From Mycolicibacter virginiensis (lineage in GTDB: Bacteria > Actinomycetota > Actinomycetes > Mycobacteriales > Mycobacteriaceae), in contig NZ_CP092430.2 of assembly GCF_022374935.2 (NCBI RefSeq), positions 3,224,001 to 3,288,000 of the forward strand: a DNA stretch of 64,000 nucleotides, given 5' to 3'. The position numbers and the translations under genes were made by a program. Every line of letters begins with the position of its first letter. Positions within the stretch are counted from its first letter, which is position 1. Of the stretch, positions 11,052 to 20,637 are shown piece after piece. The notes under the pieces were generated by a model. That model had not been told where the DNA came from. It saw nothing but the letters and a program-made list of their open reading frames with translations, and did no database searches.

Positions 11052-12128
11052 CTATGCGCCGGTGGCCGCGATGGTGGCGCTGGCGATCACTTCGTCGCCG
11101 TGCGCGTCCGGGCGGTAGCAGGCCAGAGTCTGGCCGCGGGCCACGCCGCGCAGCGGCTCGCGCAGCCGCACCTGCAACATGTCACCGACCAGTTCGGCCA
11201 CCGCCCCGACCGTCTCACCGTGGGCGCGCACCTGCACCTCACACTCGACTGGGCCGCGCCACGGCTGCCCGGAGGTGAACACCGGCGCCCGCCCGGTCAG
11301 TTCCACCACGTTCAAATCGGCGACCGACCCAACGGTGACGGTGCCGGTCGCGGCGTCGATACCGGTCACGTAGCGCGGCTGGCCGTCCGGGCCGGGCCCG
11401 GCGATGCCCAGGCCCTTGCGCTGGCCGATGGTGAAACCGTGCACCCCGTCGTGCTGCGCCAGCACCGAGCCGCCGGTGTCCACCACGGCACCGGGCCGTA
11501 CGCCGATGTGACCGCCGAGGAAGGTTCGGGTGTCGCCGGTCGGGATGAAGCAGATGTCGTGGCTGTCGGGCTTGCTCGCCACCGCCAGGCCGCGTTCGGC
11601 GGCTTCGGCGCGGATCTGCGGCTTGGGGGTGTCCCCGATCGGGAACGCCGCGTGCCGCAGCTGCTCGGCGGAGAGCACCGCGAGCACATAGGACTGGTCC
11701 TTGTCGGCGTCCACCGCGCGCCGCAGTCGACCGTCGGCGAGCCGGGCATAGTGACCGGTGGCCACCATGTCGAATCCCAGCGCGAGGGCTCGGGCGGCCA
11801 CCGCGGAGAACTTGATCTTCTCGTTGCACCGCATGCACGGGTTGGGCGTCTCGCCGCGGGCGTAGGACTCGACGAAGTCGTCGATCACCTCGTCCTTGAA
11901 CTGCTCGGAGAAGTCCCACACGTAGAACGGAATGCCCAGCACGTCGGCGACGCGGCGGGCGTCGTCGGAGTCTTCCCTGGAGCAGCACCCCCGCGAGCCG
12001 GTGCGCAGGGTGCCCGGGTTGCGTGACAGTGCCAGATGCACGCCGACCACGTCGTGGCCGGCATCGACCATGCGGGCCGCCGCCACCGAGGAGTCCACTC
12101 CGCCGCTCATCGCGGCCACTACCTTCAT
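11052..12128 (-). CDS. mnmA: tRNA-specific 2-thiouridylase MnmA
   Basis: MnmA thiolates U34 in the wobble position of Lys, Glu and Gln tRNAs, using ATP and sulfur relayed from a cysteine desulfurase. The 358-residue protein has the PP-loop SGGVDSS at residues 8-14 and the two catalytic cysteines, Cys101 in MRCNEKIKF and Cys193 in [17 protein letters not shown] marks the central domain. Its ATG overlaps the stop of the upstream cysteine desulfurase by four bases, so sulfur donor and acceptor are co-translated. M. tuberculosis has the same pair (Rv3024c-Rv3025c). Confidence 0.97.
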   Translation of the reverse strand: MKVVAAMSGGVDSSVAAARMVDAGHDVVGVHLALSRNPGTLRTGSRGCCSREDSDDARRVADVLGIPFYVWDFSEQFKDEVIDDFVESYARGETPNPCMRCNEKIKFSAVAARALALGFDMVATGHYARLADGRLRRAVDADKDQSYVLAVLSAEQLRHAAFPIGDTPKPQIRAEAAERGLAVASKPDSHDICFIPTGDTRTFLGGHIGVRPGAVVDTGGSVLAQHDGVHGFTIGQRKGLGIAGPGPDGQPRYVTGIDAATGTVTVGSVADLNVVELTGRAPVFTSGQPWRGPVECEVQVRAHGETVGAVAELVGDMLQVRLREPLRGVARGQTLACYRPDAHGDEVIASATIAATGA

Positions 12129-13309
12129 CGCCCCACTCCCGCAGCCGCCAGCATCGCCTGGCGGGCCCGGTCCACCGCGCCGGGCAACACCGCCAACACA
12201 GCGTCGACGTCACCGTCGACGCTGGTGTGCCCCAACGACAGTCGCAACGATCCGCGGGCCGCGACCGGGTCGGCGCCCATCGCGGTCAGCACGTGCGAAG
12301 GCTGCGGCACACCGGCGGTGCAGGCAGACCCGGTGGAGCATTCGATGCCGTTGGCGTCCAACAGCATCAGCAGCGAGTCGCCTTCGCAGCCGGCGAAGGT
12401 GAAGTGCGCGTTGCCGGGCAGGCGCTGGGTGCGCGACCCGTTGACCCGGGTGTTGTCGATCCGGGCGAGCACGCCGTCGATGAGCCGGTCGCGCAGGCCC
12501 GCAACCCGCTCGGCGGTGGCCTCCAACGAGTCCACGGCGACCTGGAGTGCCGCAGCCATACCGACAGATCCGGCGACATCAGGTGTGCCAGAACGGATAT
12601 CACGCTCTTGTCCCCCGCCGTGCGTGAGCGGAACGCAGGTCACGTCACGACGAATCAGCAGCGCACCGGTGCCGCACGGCCCGCCGAACTTGTGAGCGGT
12701 CAGGCTCAGCGCGGACAGTCCGCTGGCACCGAAATCGACCGGCAGCTGCCCGACGGCCTGCACCGCGTCGGAGTGCATCGGCACCCCGAACTGCGCGGCG
12801 ATCGCGGCCAGTTCAGCGACTGGCAGGACCGTTCCGACTTCATTGTTGGCCCACATCACCGACACCAGGGCGACGTCGTCGGCCCGGCCGCCGTCCAGCT
12901 CCTTGCGTAGCGCCTCCGGTGACACCGACCCGTCGGCGTCGGTGGGCAGCCAGGTGATCTCGGCGCCCTCGTGTTCGGCGAGCCAGCCCACCGCATCCAG
13001 CACGGCGTGGTGCTCGACCTCGGTGGTGATGATCCGGCGCCGCTGCGCATCTGCGTCACGGCGGGCCCAGTAGATGCCCTTGACGGCCAGGTTGTCGCCG
13101 TCGGTGCCGCCGGAGGTGAACACCACCTCCGACGGGCGCGCACCCAGCCGTGCCGCGATGGACTCCCGGGACTCCTCCATCCGGCGGCGCGCGGCCCGGC
13201 CGGCGGCGTGCAGCGAGGAGGCGTTTCCGACGGTGCCCAGCACAGCTGTCATCGCCTCGATGGCCTGCGGGTGCATCGGGGTGGTGGCTGCGTGATCCAG
13301 ATAGACCAT
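12125..13309 (-). CDS. iscS: Cysteine desulfurase (IscS/NifS family)
   Basis: This PLP enzyme takes sulfur from cysteine as an enzyme persulfide, here probably for tRNA thiolation by the coupled mnmA and for Fe-S cluster assembly. The 394-residue protein starts [14 protein letters not shown], the normal family start; the open frame extends 22 codons upstream without family support. PLP-site features are EVEHHAVLD, the lysine Lys207 in TAHKFGG and the catalytic Cys330 in [10 protein letters not shown]. Length and residues match Rv3025c. About 60 bases separate it from the upstream acyltransferase gene. Confidence 0.96.
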   Translation of the reverse strand: MVYLDHAATTPMHPQAIEAMTAVLGTVGNASSLHAAGRAARRRMEESRESIAARLGARPSEVVFTSGGTDGDNLAVKGIYWARRDADAQRRRIITTEVEHHAVLDAVGWLAEHEGAEITWLPTDADGSVSPEALRKELDGGRADDVALVSVMWANNEVGTVLPVAELAAIAAQFGVPMHSDAVQAVGQLPVDFGASGLSALSLTAHKFGGPCGTGALLIRRDVTCVPLTHGGGQERDIRSGTPDVAGSVGMAAALQVAVDSLEATAERVAGLRDRLIDGVLARIDNTRVNGSRTQRLPGNAHFTFAGCEGDSLLMLLDANGIECSTGSACTAGVPQPSHVLTAMGADPVAARGSLRLSLGHTSVDGDVDAVLAVLPGAVDRARQAMLAAAGVGR

Positions 13310-13371
13310 GACCTGCCCAGGATAGCGGGCAGCTGCGGCCGCCCCGGCGCTGCGGCGGGCGGCCGCGCTGC

Positions 13372-14190
13372 TCAACAGGCGATGCGGACGCGTCGGCGTC
13401 TCCGGACCCGCCAGCCCGCCGCCGCCTGGCAGCGTGCGGCGAGCTCACGCCGATCCGTTCCCGGCAACTGCAACGCCGCAACGTGCACCTGCGCGATGGT
13501 GCGGCGCGCGGTGATCAGCCGACGCATCGAGGCCAGCAGGCTGTCGTCACCGACAAAAGCCGGCACGGTCGACGGCGACCCGTCCGGATGGCGATAGGTG
13601 AGCTGCAGGGGCTGCACCGGGCGACCCGCATCCACGGCGGCCTGGAACATCGCCGGATAGAACCGGCCGTGGGCCCGTCCGCACCAAGTGGTGCCCTCCG
13701 GGAACGCCACGACCGTGCGACCGGCCCGCAATCGGGCCGCCACCGCGTCGACCACCACCGGCAACCCACGCAGGCTGTCGCGCTCGATGGGGATGATCCG
13801 CATCATGCGGGCCAGCGCTCCAACGCCGGGCCAGCTGATCAGATCGGCGCGCGCCACGAACGTGCCCGGCGACACCGCACCGATCACGAACACGTCCAGC
13901 CAGGACACGTGCGGGCTGACCACCAACATGCCGCGCAGGTTGCGTACCGGCCCGCCGGTCGTCGTCACCCGCACCCCGAAGCAGCGCAACACCACCCGGC
14001 ACGCGCCGCGCTGCAACCGGACGCGACCCGGAAGCGGCACCGCCAGCAGTGGCAGCAGCGGCGCCAGCAGCACCACCAGCACCAGCCGCAGCGCCACCAC
14101 TGCCGGGAACGGCCGCTCGCTACCGCTGCCGACGCATCGTGGCGTGCAGACGGCCCGAGGTGCCCAAGCGTTCACAACCGTTCGGTTCAC
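13372..14190 (-). CDS. PlsC/OlsA-like 1-acyl-glycerol-phosphate acyltransferase family protein
   Basis: This 272-residue protein is a membrane-associated acyltransferase of the lysophosphatidic acid acyltransferase superfamily (Rv3026c position). Motif I is HVSWLD with His94 and Asp99, and motif III is FPEGTT at residues 163-168. A hydrophobic stretch at about residues 30-52 anchors it. It is GTG-initiated and overlaps the stop of the upstream GNAT gene by four bases. A GNAT of the OlsB type followed by a PlsC-like O-acyltransferase is the olsB-olsA arrangement of ornithine lipid synthesis, so I infer a two-step acylation of a shared acceptor. The substrate is not shown by the sequence. Confidence 0.88.
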   Translation of the reverse strand: MNRTVVNAWAPRAVCTPRCVGSGSERPFPAVVALRLVLVVLLAPLLPLLAVPLPGRVRLQRGACRVVLRCFGVRVTTTGGPVRNLRGMLVVSPHVSWLDVFVIGAVSPGTFVARADLISWPGVGALARMMRIIPIERDSLRGLPVVVDAVAARLRAGRTVVAFPEGTTWCGRAHGRFYPAMFQAAVDAGRPVQPLQLTYRHPDGSPSTVPAFVGDDSLLASMRRLITARRTIAQVHVAALQLPGTDRRELAARCQAAAGWRVRRRRRVRIAC

Positions 14191-15062
14191 GCTTGTGCGG
14201 TGCTGTCTAGGGCCTGTGAGGCCGCTGGTGCCCCGGCGACCACCGACGCCGCGGACACCGACCGCAGCCGGCGCAGGTAGCGGGTGTCGGCCTCGCTGCG
14301 GCGCAACAGGGCCGGGAAGTCGCCCACCCCGAAGGCGGGGTCGTGGGCCGGCTCGCCGCAGACCCGCGCGCCCAGGCGCAGGTAGCCGCGCAGCAGCGGC
14401 GGCATGGTGGGGCGAGTCGGTGGCGCGATCTCGTCGAGACCCTTGCCGTCGATCACCACCGGCCGGTACGGAGTCAGCCGGTGCGGGGAGGCGTGGCGGC
14501 GCCGCACGAAATCACGTACCCCGCGGATCTGACTACCGGGGGCGCCCTCGCCGCACACCGGCACCGAGACGCAGCCGGTGATGTAGTCGTACTGGTAGCG
14601 GTCCAGGTAGGCCAGGATCCCGGCCCACATCAACAGCACAACGGCGCCGTTGCGGTGGCCCGGCCGGACCACCGCGCGGCCCATCTCGACCAGTGACGGC
14701 CGCAGCGGATCCAGCGCGGTGACATCGAATTCGATTGCGCTGTAAAGACCTCCGGCGGCAATCGCTCCGGTGGGGGGAAGCATTCGGTAGCAGCCGACCA
14801 GCTCACCGGAGTCGTCGTCGCGCACCAGCAGGTGGTCGCAGTATTCGTCGAAACGGTCGGCGTCCAGGCCGGGGCGGCCGGCGCCGGAGTCGGTCAGGCA
14901 AAAGCCCGGCTCGGTGCTGAACACCTCGAAGCGCATCCGTTGGGCGGCTTCGATCATGGCGGGGTCGGTGGACAACAGCAGCGAGTAACGGGGGTTGTCG
15001 GTCCCGGAAGCGGGAGAATCGGTGGTGGGCTCAGGGGCGATGAGAACAGAACCAGTGCTCAC
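14187..15062 (-). CDS. GNAT-fold N-acyltransferase, OlsB-like (Rv3027c)
   Basis: The central 230 residues match the ornithine-acyl-ACP N-acyltransferase/hemolysin-like GNAT family: MRFEVFSTEPGF, FDEYCDHLLVRD, LVGCYRMLPP, LVEMGRAVVRPGHRNG and a GILAYL helix. The C-terminal 60 residues are a mycobacterial extension. The start is uncertain. I chose a GTG giving VSTGSVLIAPEP; the open frame allows starts up to 15104. Its last bases overlap the PlsC-like gene (GTGA), which ties the two functions. It lies downstream of a long palindrome that separates it from the accessory SDR unit. Confidence 0.85.
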   Translation of the reverse strand: MSTGSVLIAPEPTTDSPASGTDNPRYSLLLSTDPAMIEAAQRMRFEVFSTEPGFCLTDSGAGRPGLDADRFDEYCDHLLVRDDDSGELVGCYRMLPPTGAIAAGGLYSAIEFDVTALDPLRPSLVEMGRAVVRPGHRNGAVVLLMWAGILAYLDRYQYDYITGCVSVPVCGEGAPGSQIRGVRDFVRRRHASPHRLTPYRPVVIDGKGLDEIAPPTRPTMPPLLRGYLRLGARVCGEPAHDPAFGVGDFPALLRRSEADTRYLRRLRSVSAASVVAGAPAASQALDSTAQA

Positions 15063-15159
15063 ACTCGCCACGCTCGCGCAGCCAGGCAGCGACGAGGCAA
15101 TCACGGCATGACATGTCGGTGCACGCTTGGTGACGAATTGTGCGTGGCCCGCGCAGTAA

Positions 15160-15233
15160 TGGGCGTTGAGATTGCAGCTGTGGTCGTGAATTCACCACGG
15201 CATGCGCAACCCTCAGTGCAATCTCAACGCCCA
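15160..15233. repeat. Perfect 17-bp inverted repeat with nested palindrome
   Basis: TGGGCGTTGAGATTGCA at 15160-15176 is repeated as its exact complement at 15217-15233. The 40-base spacer holds a further hairpin, GTGGT and ACCAC, centred on the perfect palindrome GTGAATTCAC. The structure begins about 20 bases after the stop of the SDR gene and ends before the GNAT gene. It may act as a terminator for the LuxR-NmrA-SDR unit; the arms are long enough also to be a dispersed palindromic element. Confidence 0.75.
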
Positions 15234-15254
15234 CCGCTGAAACGACGGTACGGC

Positions 15255-15986
15255 TCAGGCCGCGGCGCCGCCGCCGTCGACGTGCAGCGTCGATCCGGTG
15301 ATGAAGCTGGACCGCGGCGATGCGAGGAACAACACGGCCTCGGCGATCTCAGTGGCGTGTGCGGTACGCCCGAGCGGAAGCGCCCGCCCCAGTTCGTCAT
15401 TGACGTCACCCCATTCGGCGACGACTCCCTCGGTGGCGGTCGGTCCCGGCGCAACGCTGTTGACCCGTACCCCGTGTGGGCCGAATTCCGCGGCCCACGT
15501 ACGAGTCAGCGACTCCAACGCGGCTTTGGAGGCGCTGTAGCTCGACGCTCCGGGAACACCTTTGAAGGCGACCATGCTGGTGACGTTGACGATGCTGCCG
15601 CGCCCGCGCCGCAGCATCCCCGGCGCCAAGGCAGCGACCAGGAAATAGGCGCCGCGAACATTGGTGTCGAACGTCGAGGTGAACGAGGCCACATCCTGTT
15701 CCACGGTCAGCGCACCGGGGAAGCTGGCGGCGTTGTTCACCACGATATCCACCCCGCCGGGCCCGCATTGGCGCACCAGGGATTGCACAGACTCGAGGTC
15801 GGACAGATCCGCGGCCACGAATCGCACCCCGCCACCGAGTTCGGCGACGGCGGCGGCACCACGCTGCTCCGAGCGGCCAGTGATGATCACCTCGGCGCCG
15901 TGGCGCGCCAACAGCCGCGCGGATTCGAGCCCGATGCCCGCGGTCCCGCCGGTCACCAGTGCGGTCTGGCCCGCCAGGTCGTTCAC
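15255..15986 (-). CDS. Short-chain dehydrogenase/reductase (classical SDR)
   Basis: This 243-residue NAD(P)-dependent oxidoreductase has all classical SDR marks: TGGTAGIG at residues 12-19, the NNAAS segment, Ser137, Tyr150 and Lys154 (YSASK) as catalytic residues, and the C-terminal GSTLHVDGG. It is GTG-initiated and overlaps the stop of the NmrA-like gene (GTGA), so the two are coupled. With the LuxR-type gene upstream they form a three-gene unit absent from the corresponding M. tuberculosis location. The arginine in TGRSE after the second strand is consistent with NADP preference. The substrate is unknown. Confidence 0.93.
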   Translation of the reverse strand: MNDLAGQTALVTGGTAGIGLESARLLARHGAEVIITGRSEQRGAAAVAELGGGVRFVAADLSDLESVQSLVRQCGPGGVDIVVNNAASFPGALTVEQDVASFTSTFDTNVRGAYFLVAALAPGMLRRGRGSIVNVTSMVAFKGVPGASSYSASKAALESLTRTWAAEFGPHGVRVNSVAPGPTATEGVVAEWGDVNDELGRALPLGRTAHATEIAEAVLFLASPRSSFITGSTLHVDGGGAAA

Positions 15987-16726
15987 TGGCTCGCCTGCCA
16001 GTCAGCCAGCCGGGTGGACGCCAGGGTCGCGTCGTCGCCGGTGACCAGGCCGGTGTCGCCGATCTTGGTGCCGAAGTAGACCGCAGCCGGGTCGACGACG
16101 ATCGGGAGGTTCTCGCCCCGATGGGCCAGCACCAGCGCGGCCAGTTCAGCGAAGGTCAGCTTCTCCGGGCCACCGATGTTGATGATCCCGTCGACCGGCG
16201 CGGCCTGAGCGGCGCGAGCCACCTCGGCGGCCACCTCAGCCCCGGCGATGGGCTGGATCAGACCTTCGGGCGCCCGGACCTCGCCGTCGACGGTCAGTGA
16301 TGCGGTGATGCCGTCGGCGAACTCGTGGAACTGCGTGGCACGCACGATGGTGTAGGGCAACCCGGATTCGGCGATGATGCGCTCCTGGGCGACCTTGGCA
16401 CGCATGTAGCCGCTGTCGGGCAGGCCGTCGCAGTTCACGATGGACAGCACCACGTAGTGGCCGACGTCCGCGGCTTTGGCCGCGTCCACCTGGTTGGTGG
16501 TGGACTTGGTGAAGAAGTCCAGCACCGGGCCGTCGGCGAAGTCGGGTGAGTTGACCACGTCGACGAGCACGTCGGCGCCCGAGAGGGCGTCTGCCAGGCC
16601 GTCTCCGGTCAGCACGTCGACACCGGAATTGCGGGCAGCTGCCACGGTCTCGTGGCCGGCGGCGCGCAGCAGCTCGACGACCTTGGTACCGATCTGCCCG
16701 CTGGCACCCATCACAGTGATCTTCAT
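15983..16726 (-). CDS. NmrA-like NAD(P)-binding protein (atypical SDR)
   Basis: The 247-residue protein starts MKITVMGASGQIGTK with a Rossmann GASGQIG at residues 7-13. AARNSGVDV and GADVLVDVVNS follow the atypical SDR pattern, where the YxxxK motif is replaced by SGYMRAKVAQE. Such proteins act as redox sensors or reductases. The start has GAGG immediately upstream; a longer frame exists to 16927 but overlaps the LuxR gene out of frame and is unsupported. It is followed by the SDR gene with a four-base overlap and preceded by a 122-base spacer after the LuxR gene. Confidence 0.9.
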   Translation of the reverse strand: MKITVMGASGQIGTKVVELLRAAGHETVAAARNSGVDVLTGDGLADALSGADVLVDVVNSPDFADGPVLDFFTKSTTNQVDAAKAADVGHYVVLSIVNCDGLPDSGYMRAKVAQERIIAESGLPYTIVRATQFHEFADGITASLTVDGEVRAPEGLIQPIAGAEVAAEVARAAQAAPVDGIINIGGPEKLTFAELAALVLAHRGENLPIVVDPAAVYFGTKIGDTGLVTGDDATLASTRLADWQASQ

Positions 16727-16848
16727 CCTCGACACACCCTCTCTTCTCAGCACGATTGCGGTACCTCGACCCTGGCACCGTGCGGTCCGTGGGGGAACCC
16801 CGGAAAGTCCGTAGTCCGCTTCTCGGCTGGCGGGGTGTGGGGCCCCGG

Positions 16849-19596
16849 TCAGCGGCCGACAGCGATGGCGCGCAATTCCCGGCGCGAGCGGATTCCCAGC
16901 TTGGCGAAGACCTTGCGCAGGTGCCATTCGACGGTGTGAGCACTGATGAACAGCTGGGCCCCGATCTCGACATTGGTCAGTCCGGCACCGGCCAGCTCGG
17001 CGATCTGCTGCTCCTGCGGTGTCATCACGTCACCGCCGGGCGCGGCCTTGCCGCTGACTTTGTCTCCGATCGCCTGCAGTTCGCGGCGACTGCGCTGCGC
17101 GAAGGCCTGCGCCCCGAACCCGCTGAACATCTCGTGGGCGGTGCGCAGCTGCCGACGCGCGTCACCGCGCCGCTTCTCCCGGCGAAGCCACTCCCCGTAC
17201 ACCAGGTGTGCCCGCGCCAGGTCCACGGCGATCCGGGTGCGCTCGAGTCGATCGACGGCCTCGACATAGTGGTCCTCGGCGGTGGGGCCATCACACAGCA
17301 GTGCTCGCGAGCGGGCCAACACGCCCAGCCCCCAGTCGGTTCCGCTGACGCTGGTACGTTCCTGCAACTGCGCCAGCGCCTCGGCGGCCAAGCTCAGCTC
17401 GCCGCCGCGAACCCCGGCCTCCACCAGTTCGGCCAGGTTCCACCCGTAGAGGCCGAGATCCTCGTAGTCCAGCACCCGGCGCAGCGCCTCGCAGGCCGAC
17501 TGGTAGCGGCCCAAGCCGTTGTAGAGCACCGCGGAGGCGTAGCCGATCAGTGCCACGATGCGGCCCTCGCCGCGGGCGGCACCGCTGCGGGCCGCGGCGT
17601 CGATCAACACGGTCGCCGCGGCTTCCTCCCCCGTCCAGGCCGCCAACGCCAGCGCGTGATAGCGCACCGGCGTCTGCCCCGACGCCGCGGTCAGGGCGTC
17701 GGCGTCGGCGATCAGCACGCGCGCCGCCGCGAACTCACCGGACTGTACGTGCACGCCGGCCCGGGTCGTCAACGCGACCGGCAGCATGGCCAGCGCACCG
17801 GTGTCGGTCGCGACCCGCACGGCGTCACTGGCGATCCGGTACCAGGCCTGGTCGTCCCACACGTCGTGCACGGCGGCTTCGTATCCGATCGGGAACGCCT
17901 GCCATGACCAGGTGTTCGGGGTCAGTGCGGCAATCGCGGCACGCAACGGTTCCAGGCCGGCTTGACAACCGGCACTGATGCGGGTGGTCAGGGCAAGCAG
18001 TAGCAGGTCGGCCGGACGGTTCGTCCGCACGCCCGCGGCCAGCGCCGCGGCGGTGTGCTGGCGCACCTGCGCTCCGAACGCCCGGCCCGCATACATCGCC
18101 GCGCTGACCGCCTCCAACAGGGTCTCTTGCGCCATCACCGCATCAATCGACTCCAAATGACTTGCCGCGCTGAAGAATTGGTGCACTGAGTCAAGGACGG
18201 TGGAGGTATGACCGCTGCCGCGGCCACGGGTGAACGCCAACTGTGCGCGCATCCGGGCCAACCGGGCACGCTGCAGCTCGTCGAGCGGCGCCAGCTCGGC
18301 GGTGCCCAACAGCGCGGCGGCCGCGTCCATTTCAGCCACCGCCCGCTTGGCTTCGGCGGCATCGAGCGCCCGGACTCCGCGCCGCAGCGGGTCTGGAGTC
18401 AACTCGGTGGCACGGGCCAAAAATGCTGCCGCCGCAGCGGTTCCACCGCGCAATGCCGCTCGGTCAGCGGAGCGTTCCAACTCCGCGGCGACCGTTTCGT
18501 CGGGGCCGGGAGCCGCGTGGGCGCGATGCCACGCCCGCCGGTCGGGGTCGTGCGCCGGGTCGGTGACCACGCCCAGGGCACGGTGGGCGGCCCGGCGGTC
18601 TTCCAGGTTCGCCGCGCGGTAGATCGCCGACCGCACCAGTGGATGGCGGAACCGCACCCGCGCGCCCACCTCGATCAGGCCGGCCTCCTCGGCCGGAGCG
18701 ATGGCCGCGGACGCCAGGCCCAACTCACCGGCCGCCCGCAGCAACAGCGCCGCATCCCCCACTGGCTCGGCGGCAGCCAGCAACAAGAGCCGTTGGGTGT
18801 CGTCGGGCAACGCATGAATCCGGGCCAGGTAATGGCGTTCGATCTGTCCCGCCACCGGTACCACGTCGGGGCGGTAGTAGCCGCCGGCCAACTCGGCCGC
18901 GGACAGCCCCCGCGGGAGTTCCAGCAACGCCAGCGGGTTGCCGTGTGTCTCGGCGACGATCCGGTCGGCGACCTGGGGATCGATCCGGTCCGGCAGCGCC
19001 GACTCCAGCACAGCGCGCGCGTCGGCGTCAGCCAGGCCGCGCAACATCAGTTTCGGTAGTCCGGTGAGTCCGTCGACGGGTTCCCGCAGTGCGCACACCA
19101 ATGCGATGGGTTCGGCCCGCAGTCGGCGAGCTACGAACCCCAGTGTCTGAGCCGTAACCTGGTCGAGCCATTGGGCGTCGTCGATCAGGCACAGCACCGG
19201 CTGGCGGGCGGCGACCCCGGCAAGCAGGCCCAGCACCGCCAGCCCGACCAGAAATCGGTCGGGTGCCGACCCGCTGCTCATGCCGAACGCGATAGCCAGC
19301 GCCTCGCGCTGCGGTTCGGGCAGGAGGTCGATCCCGTCGGCCACAGGTGCGCACAGCTGCTGCAGCCCGGCGAACGCCAGCTCCATGTCGGACTCCACCC
19401 CGGCCGCCCGAATCACCTGAAACTCCGGTGCGGATTCGGCCAGGTAGTCCAGCAGGACGGTCTTGCCGATACCGGCCTCGCCGCGCAGCACCAGCACCTG
19501 GCTACGGCCATCACGGGCGGCGGCGAGGGTTTCCCGTAGCTGCTCGCACTCGGACTCTCGTCCGGTCAGCCGCCGACCAGACGCAAAGGCCCCCAT
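16849..19596 (-). CDS. LuxR-family regulator with N-terminal AAA/LAL ATPase domain
   Basis: This is a large (915-residue) ATP-binding regulator of the LAL/MalT type. The N-terminal ATPase module has Walker A GEAGIGKT at residues 39-46 and Walker B VLCLIDDAQWLD. A long helical, TPR-like middle follows. The C-terminal LuxR helix-turn-helix is MTPQEQQIAELAGAGLTNVE followed by ISAHTVEWHLRKVFAKLGI. I start at MGAFASGRRLTGRE; a further in-frame start at 19632 would read through the palindrome. Even the chosen ATG lies inside that palindrome and lacks a good ribosome-binding site. Downstream are the NmrA-like and SDR genes, its likely targets. Confidence 0.88.
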   Translation of the reverse strand: MGAFASGRRLTGRESECEQLRETLAAARDGRSQVLVLRGEAGIGKTVLLDYLAESAPEFQVIRAAGVESDMELAFAGLQQLCAPVADGIDLLPEPQREALAIAFGMSSGSAPDRFLVGLAVLGLLAGVAARQPVLCLIDDAQWLDQVTAQTLGFVARRLRAEPIALVCALREPVDGLTGLPKLMLRGLADADARAVLESALPDRIDPQVADRIVAETHGNPLALLELPRGLSAAELAGGYYRPDVVPVAGQIERHYLARIHALPDDTQRLLLLAAAEPVGDAALLLRAAGELGLASAAIAPAEEAGLIEVGARVRFRHPLVRSAIYRAANLEDRRAAHRALGVVTDPAHDPDRRAWHRAHAAPGPDETVAAELERSADRAALRGGTAAAAAFLARATELTPDPLRRGVRALDAAEAKRAVAEMDAAAALLGTAELAPLDELQRARLARMRAQLAFTRGRGSGHTSTVLDSVHQFFSAASHLESIDAVMAQETLLEAVSAAMYAGRAFGAQVRQHTAAALAAGVRTNRPADLLLLALTTRISAGCQAGLEPLRAAIAALTPNTWSWQAFPIGYEAAVHDVWDDQAWYRIASDAVRVATDTGALAMLPVALTTRAGVHVQSGEFAAARVLIADADALTAASGQTPVRYHALALAAWTGEEAAATVLIDAAARSGAARGEGRIVALIGYASAVLYNGLGRYQSACEALRRVLDYEDLGLYGWNLAELVEAGVRGGELSLAAEALAQLQERTSVSGTDWGLGVLARSRALLCDGPTAEDHYVEAVDRLERTRIAVDLARAHLVYGEWLRREKRRGDARRQLRTAHEMFSGFGAQAFAQRSRRELQAIGDKVSGKAAPGGDVMTPQEQQIAELAGAGLTNVEIGAQLFISAHTVEWHLRKVFAKLGIRSRRELRAIAVGR

Positions 19597-19630
19597 TTCG
19601 AGTCCGAAATGGGGGCTTTCGCGTCTGCTC
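19575..19630. terminator. Long GAGCAGACG-type palindrome after etfA
   Basis: The arms at 19575-19600 and 19605-19630 pair at 23 of 26 positions around a 4-base loop (AGTC). The core CCCCCATTTCG / CGAAATGGGGG is perfect. It starts about 13 bases beyond the etfA stop, which is the expected place for the etfBA terminator. The first codons of the LuxR-type gene fall inside its left arm. Its outer arm GAGCAGACGCGAAAGC is shared with the palindrome at 2966-3023. Confidence 0.8.
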
Positions 19631-19642
19631 ACGCAGAAGAAA

Positions 19643-20599
19643 TTAACCCTTGCGGGCCTTGATCGCCTCGGTCAGCTGCGGGGCGACCTTGAACAGGTCG
19701 CCGACGATGCCGAAGTCGGCGATCTCGAAGATCGGCGCTTCCTCGTCCTTGTTGACCACGACGATGGTCTTGGACGTCTGCATGCCGGCTCGGTGCTGGA
19801 TCGCACCGGAGATGCCCAGGGCGATGTACAGCTGCGGCGACACCGTCTTGCCGGTCTGGCCGATCTGGAACTGGCCCGGGTAGTAGCCGGAGTCGACCGC
19901 GGCACGCGAAGCGCCGACCGCCGCACCGAGCGAGTCGGCCAGCTCCTCGACCACCGAGAAGCTCTCGGCGCTGCCGACACCGCGACCACCGGCCACCACG
20001 ATGGGCGCCTCGGTGAGCTCCGGGCGGTCACCGGCCACTGCCGGCTGACGCGCAGTGATCTTGGTGGCGTTCTCCGCGGCGGCGGGCACCTCGACGGTGA
20101 CCTGCTCGCCCGCGCCGGCGGCCGGCGCGGGCTCAACGGCACCCGCACGGACGGTGATGACCGGGAGCTCACCGGTGGGCTCGGCCTCGACGGTGAACGC
20201 ACCACCAAAGATCGAGTGCACCACCTTGGCGCCCGCCTTGACCTCGACCACGTCGACCAGCAGACCGGAACCGATCCGGGCCGCCAGGCGGCCGGCGACC
20301 TCTTTGCCGTCGGCGTTGGCGGCGATCAGCACCGCAGCCGGGGCGGCCGTCTCGGCCAGCCCAGCCAGCACATCGACAGTCGGGGTGACCAGGTAGCCGT
20401 CCACCACGTCGGACTCGGCGACGTAGATCTTGGCGGCGCCGGCCTCCTTCAGGCCGTCCACCAGCGGGGCGGCGGTGCCGGGGGCACCGACGACGACCGC
20501 GGACGGCTCGCCGAGCTCACGCGCGGCGGTGATCAGTTCGGAGCTGACCTTCTTCAGCGCTCCGTCGGAGTGCTCAACGAGCACAAGTACTTCAGCCAT
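19643..20599 (-). CDS. etfA: Electron transfer flavoprotein alpha subunit
   Basis: EtfA holds the FAD of the ETF heterodimer, which passes electrons from acyl-CoA dehydrogenases to the quinone pool. The 318 residues include the family opening [19 protein letters not shown], the [10 protein letters not shown] and [18 protein letters not shown]-binding segments, [13 protein letters not shown], and [20 protein letters not shown] near the end. It matches Rv3028c (FixB). It follows etfB after 38 bases on the same strand and is probably one transcript with it. A strong palindrome terminates the unit. Confidence 0.97.
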   Translation of the reverse strand: MAEVLVLVEHSDGALKKVSSELITAARELGEPSAVVVGAPGTAAPLVDGLKEAGAAKIYVAESDVVDGYLVTPTVDVLAGLAETAAPAAVLIAANADGKEVAGRLAARIGSGLLVDVVEVKAGAKVVHSIFGGAFTVEAEPTGELPVITVRAGAVEPAPAAGAGEQVTVEVPAAAENATKITARQPAVAGDRPELTEAPIVVAGGRGVGSAESFSVVEELADSLGAAVGASRAAVDSGYYPGQFQIGQTGKTVSPQLYIALGISGAIQHRAGMQTSKTIVVVNKDEEAPIFEIADFGIVGDLFKVAPQLTEAIKARKG

Positions 20600-20637
20600 G
20601 TCTGTTTTCTTCCGTCTTCGCTAGGTCCGGGGATCGC

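Noticed and set aside
19597..19632. N-terminal extension of the LuxR-type protein through the palindrome
   Set aside because: It would translate the terminator palindrome and has no homologous residues; the later ATG is better though still weak.
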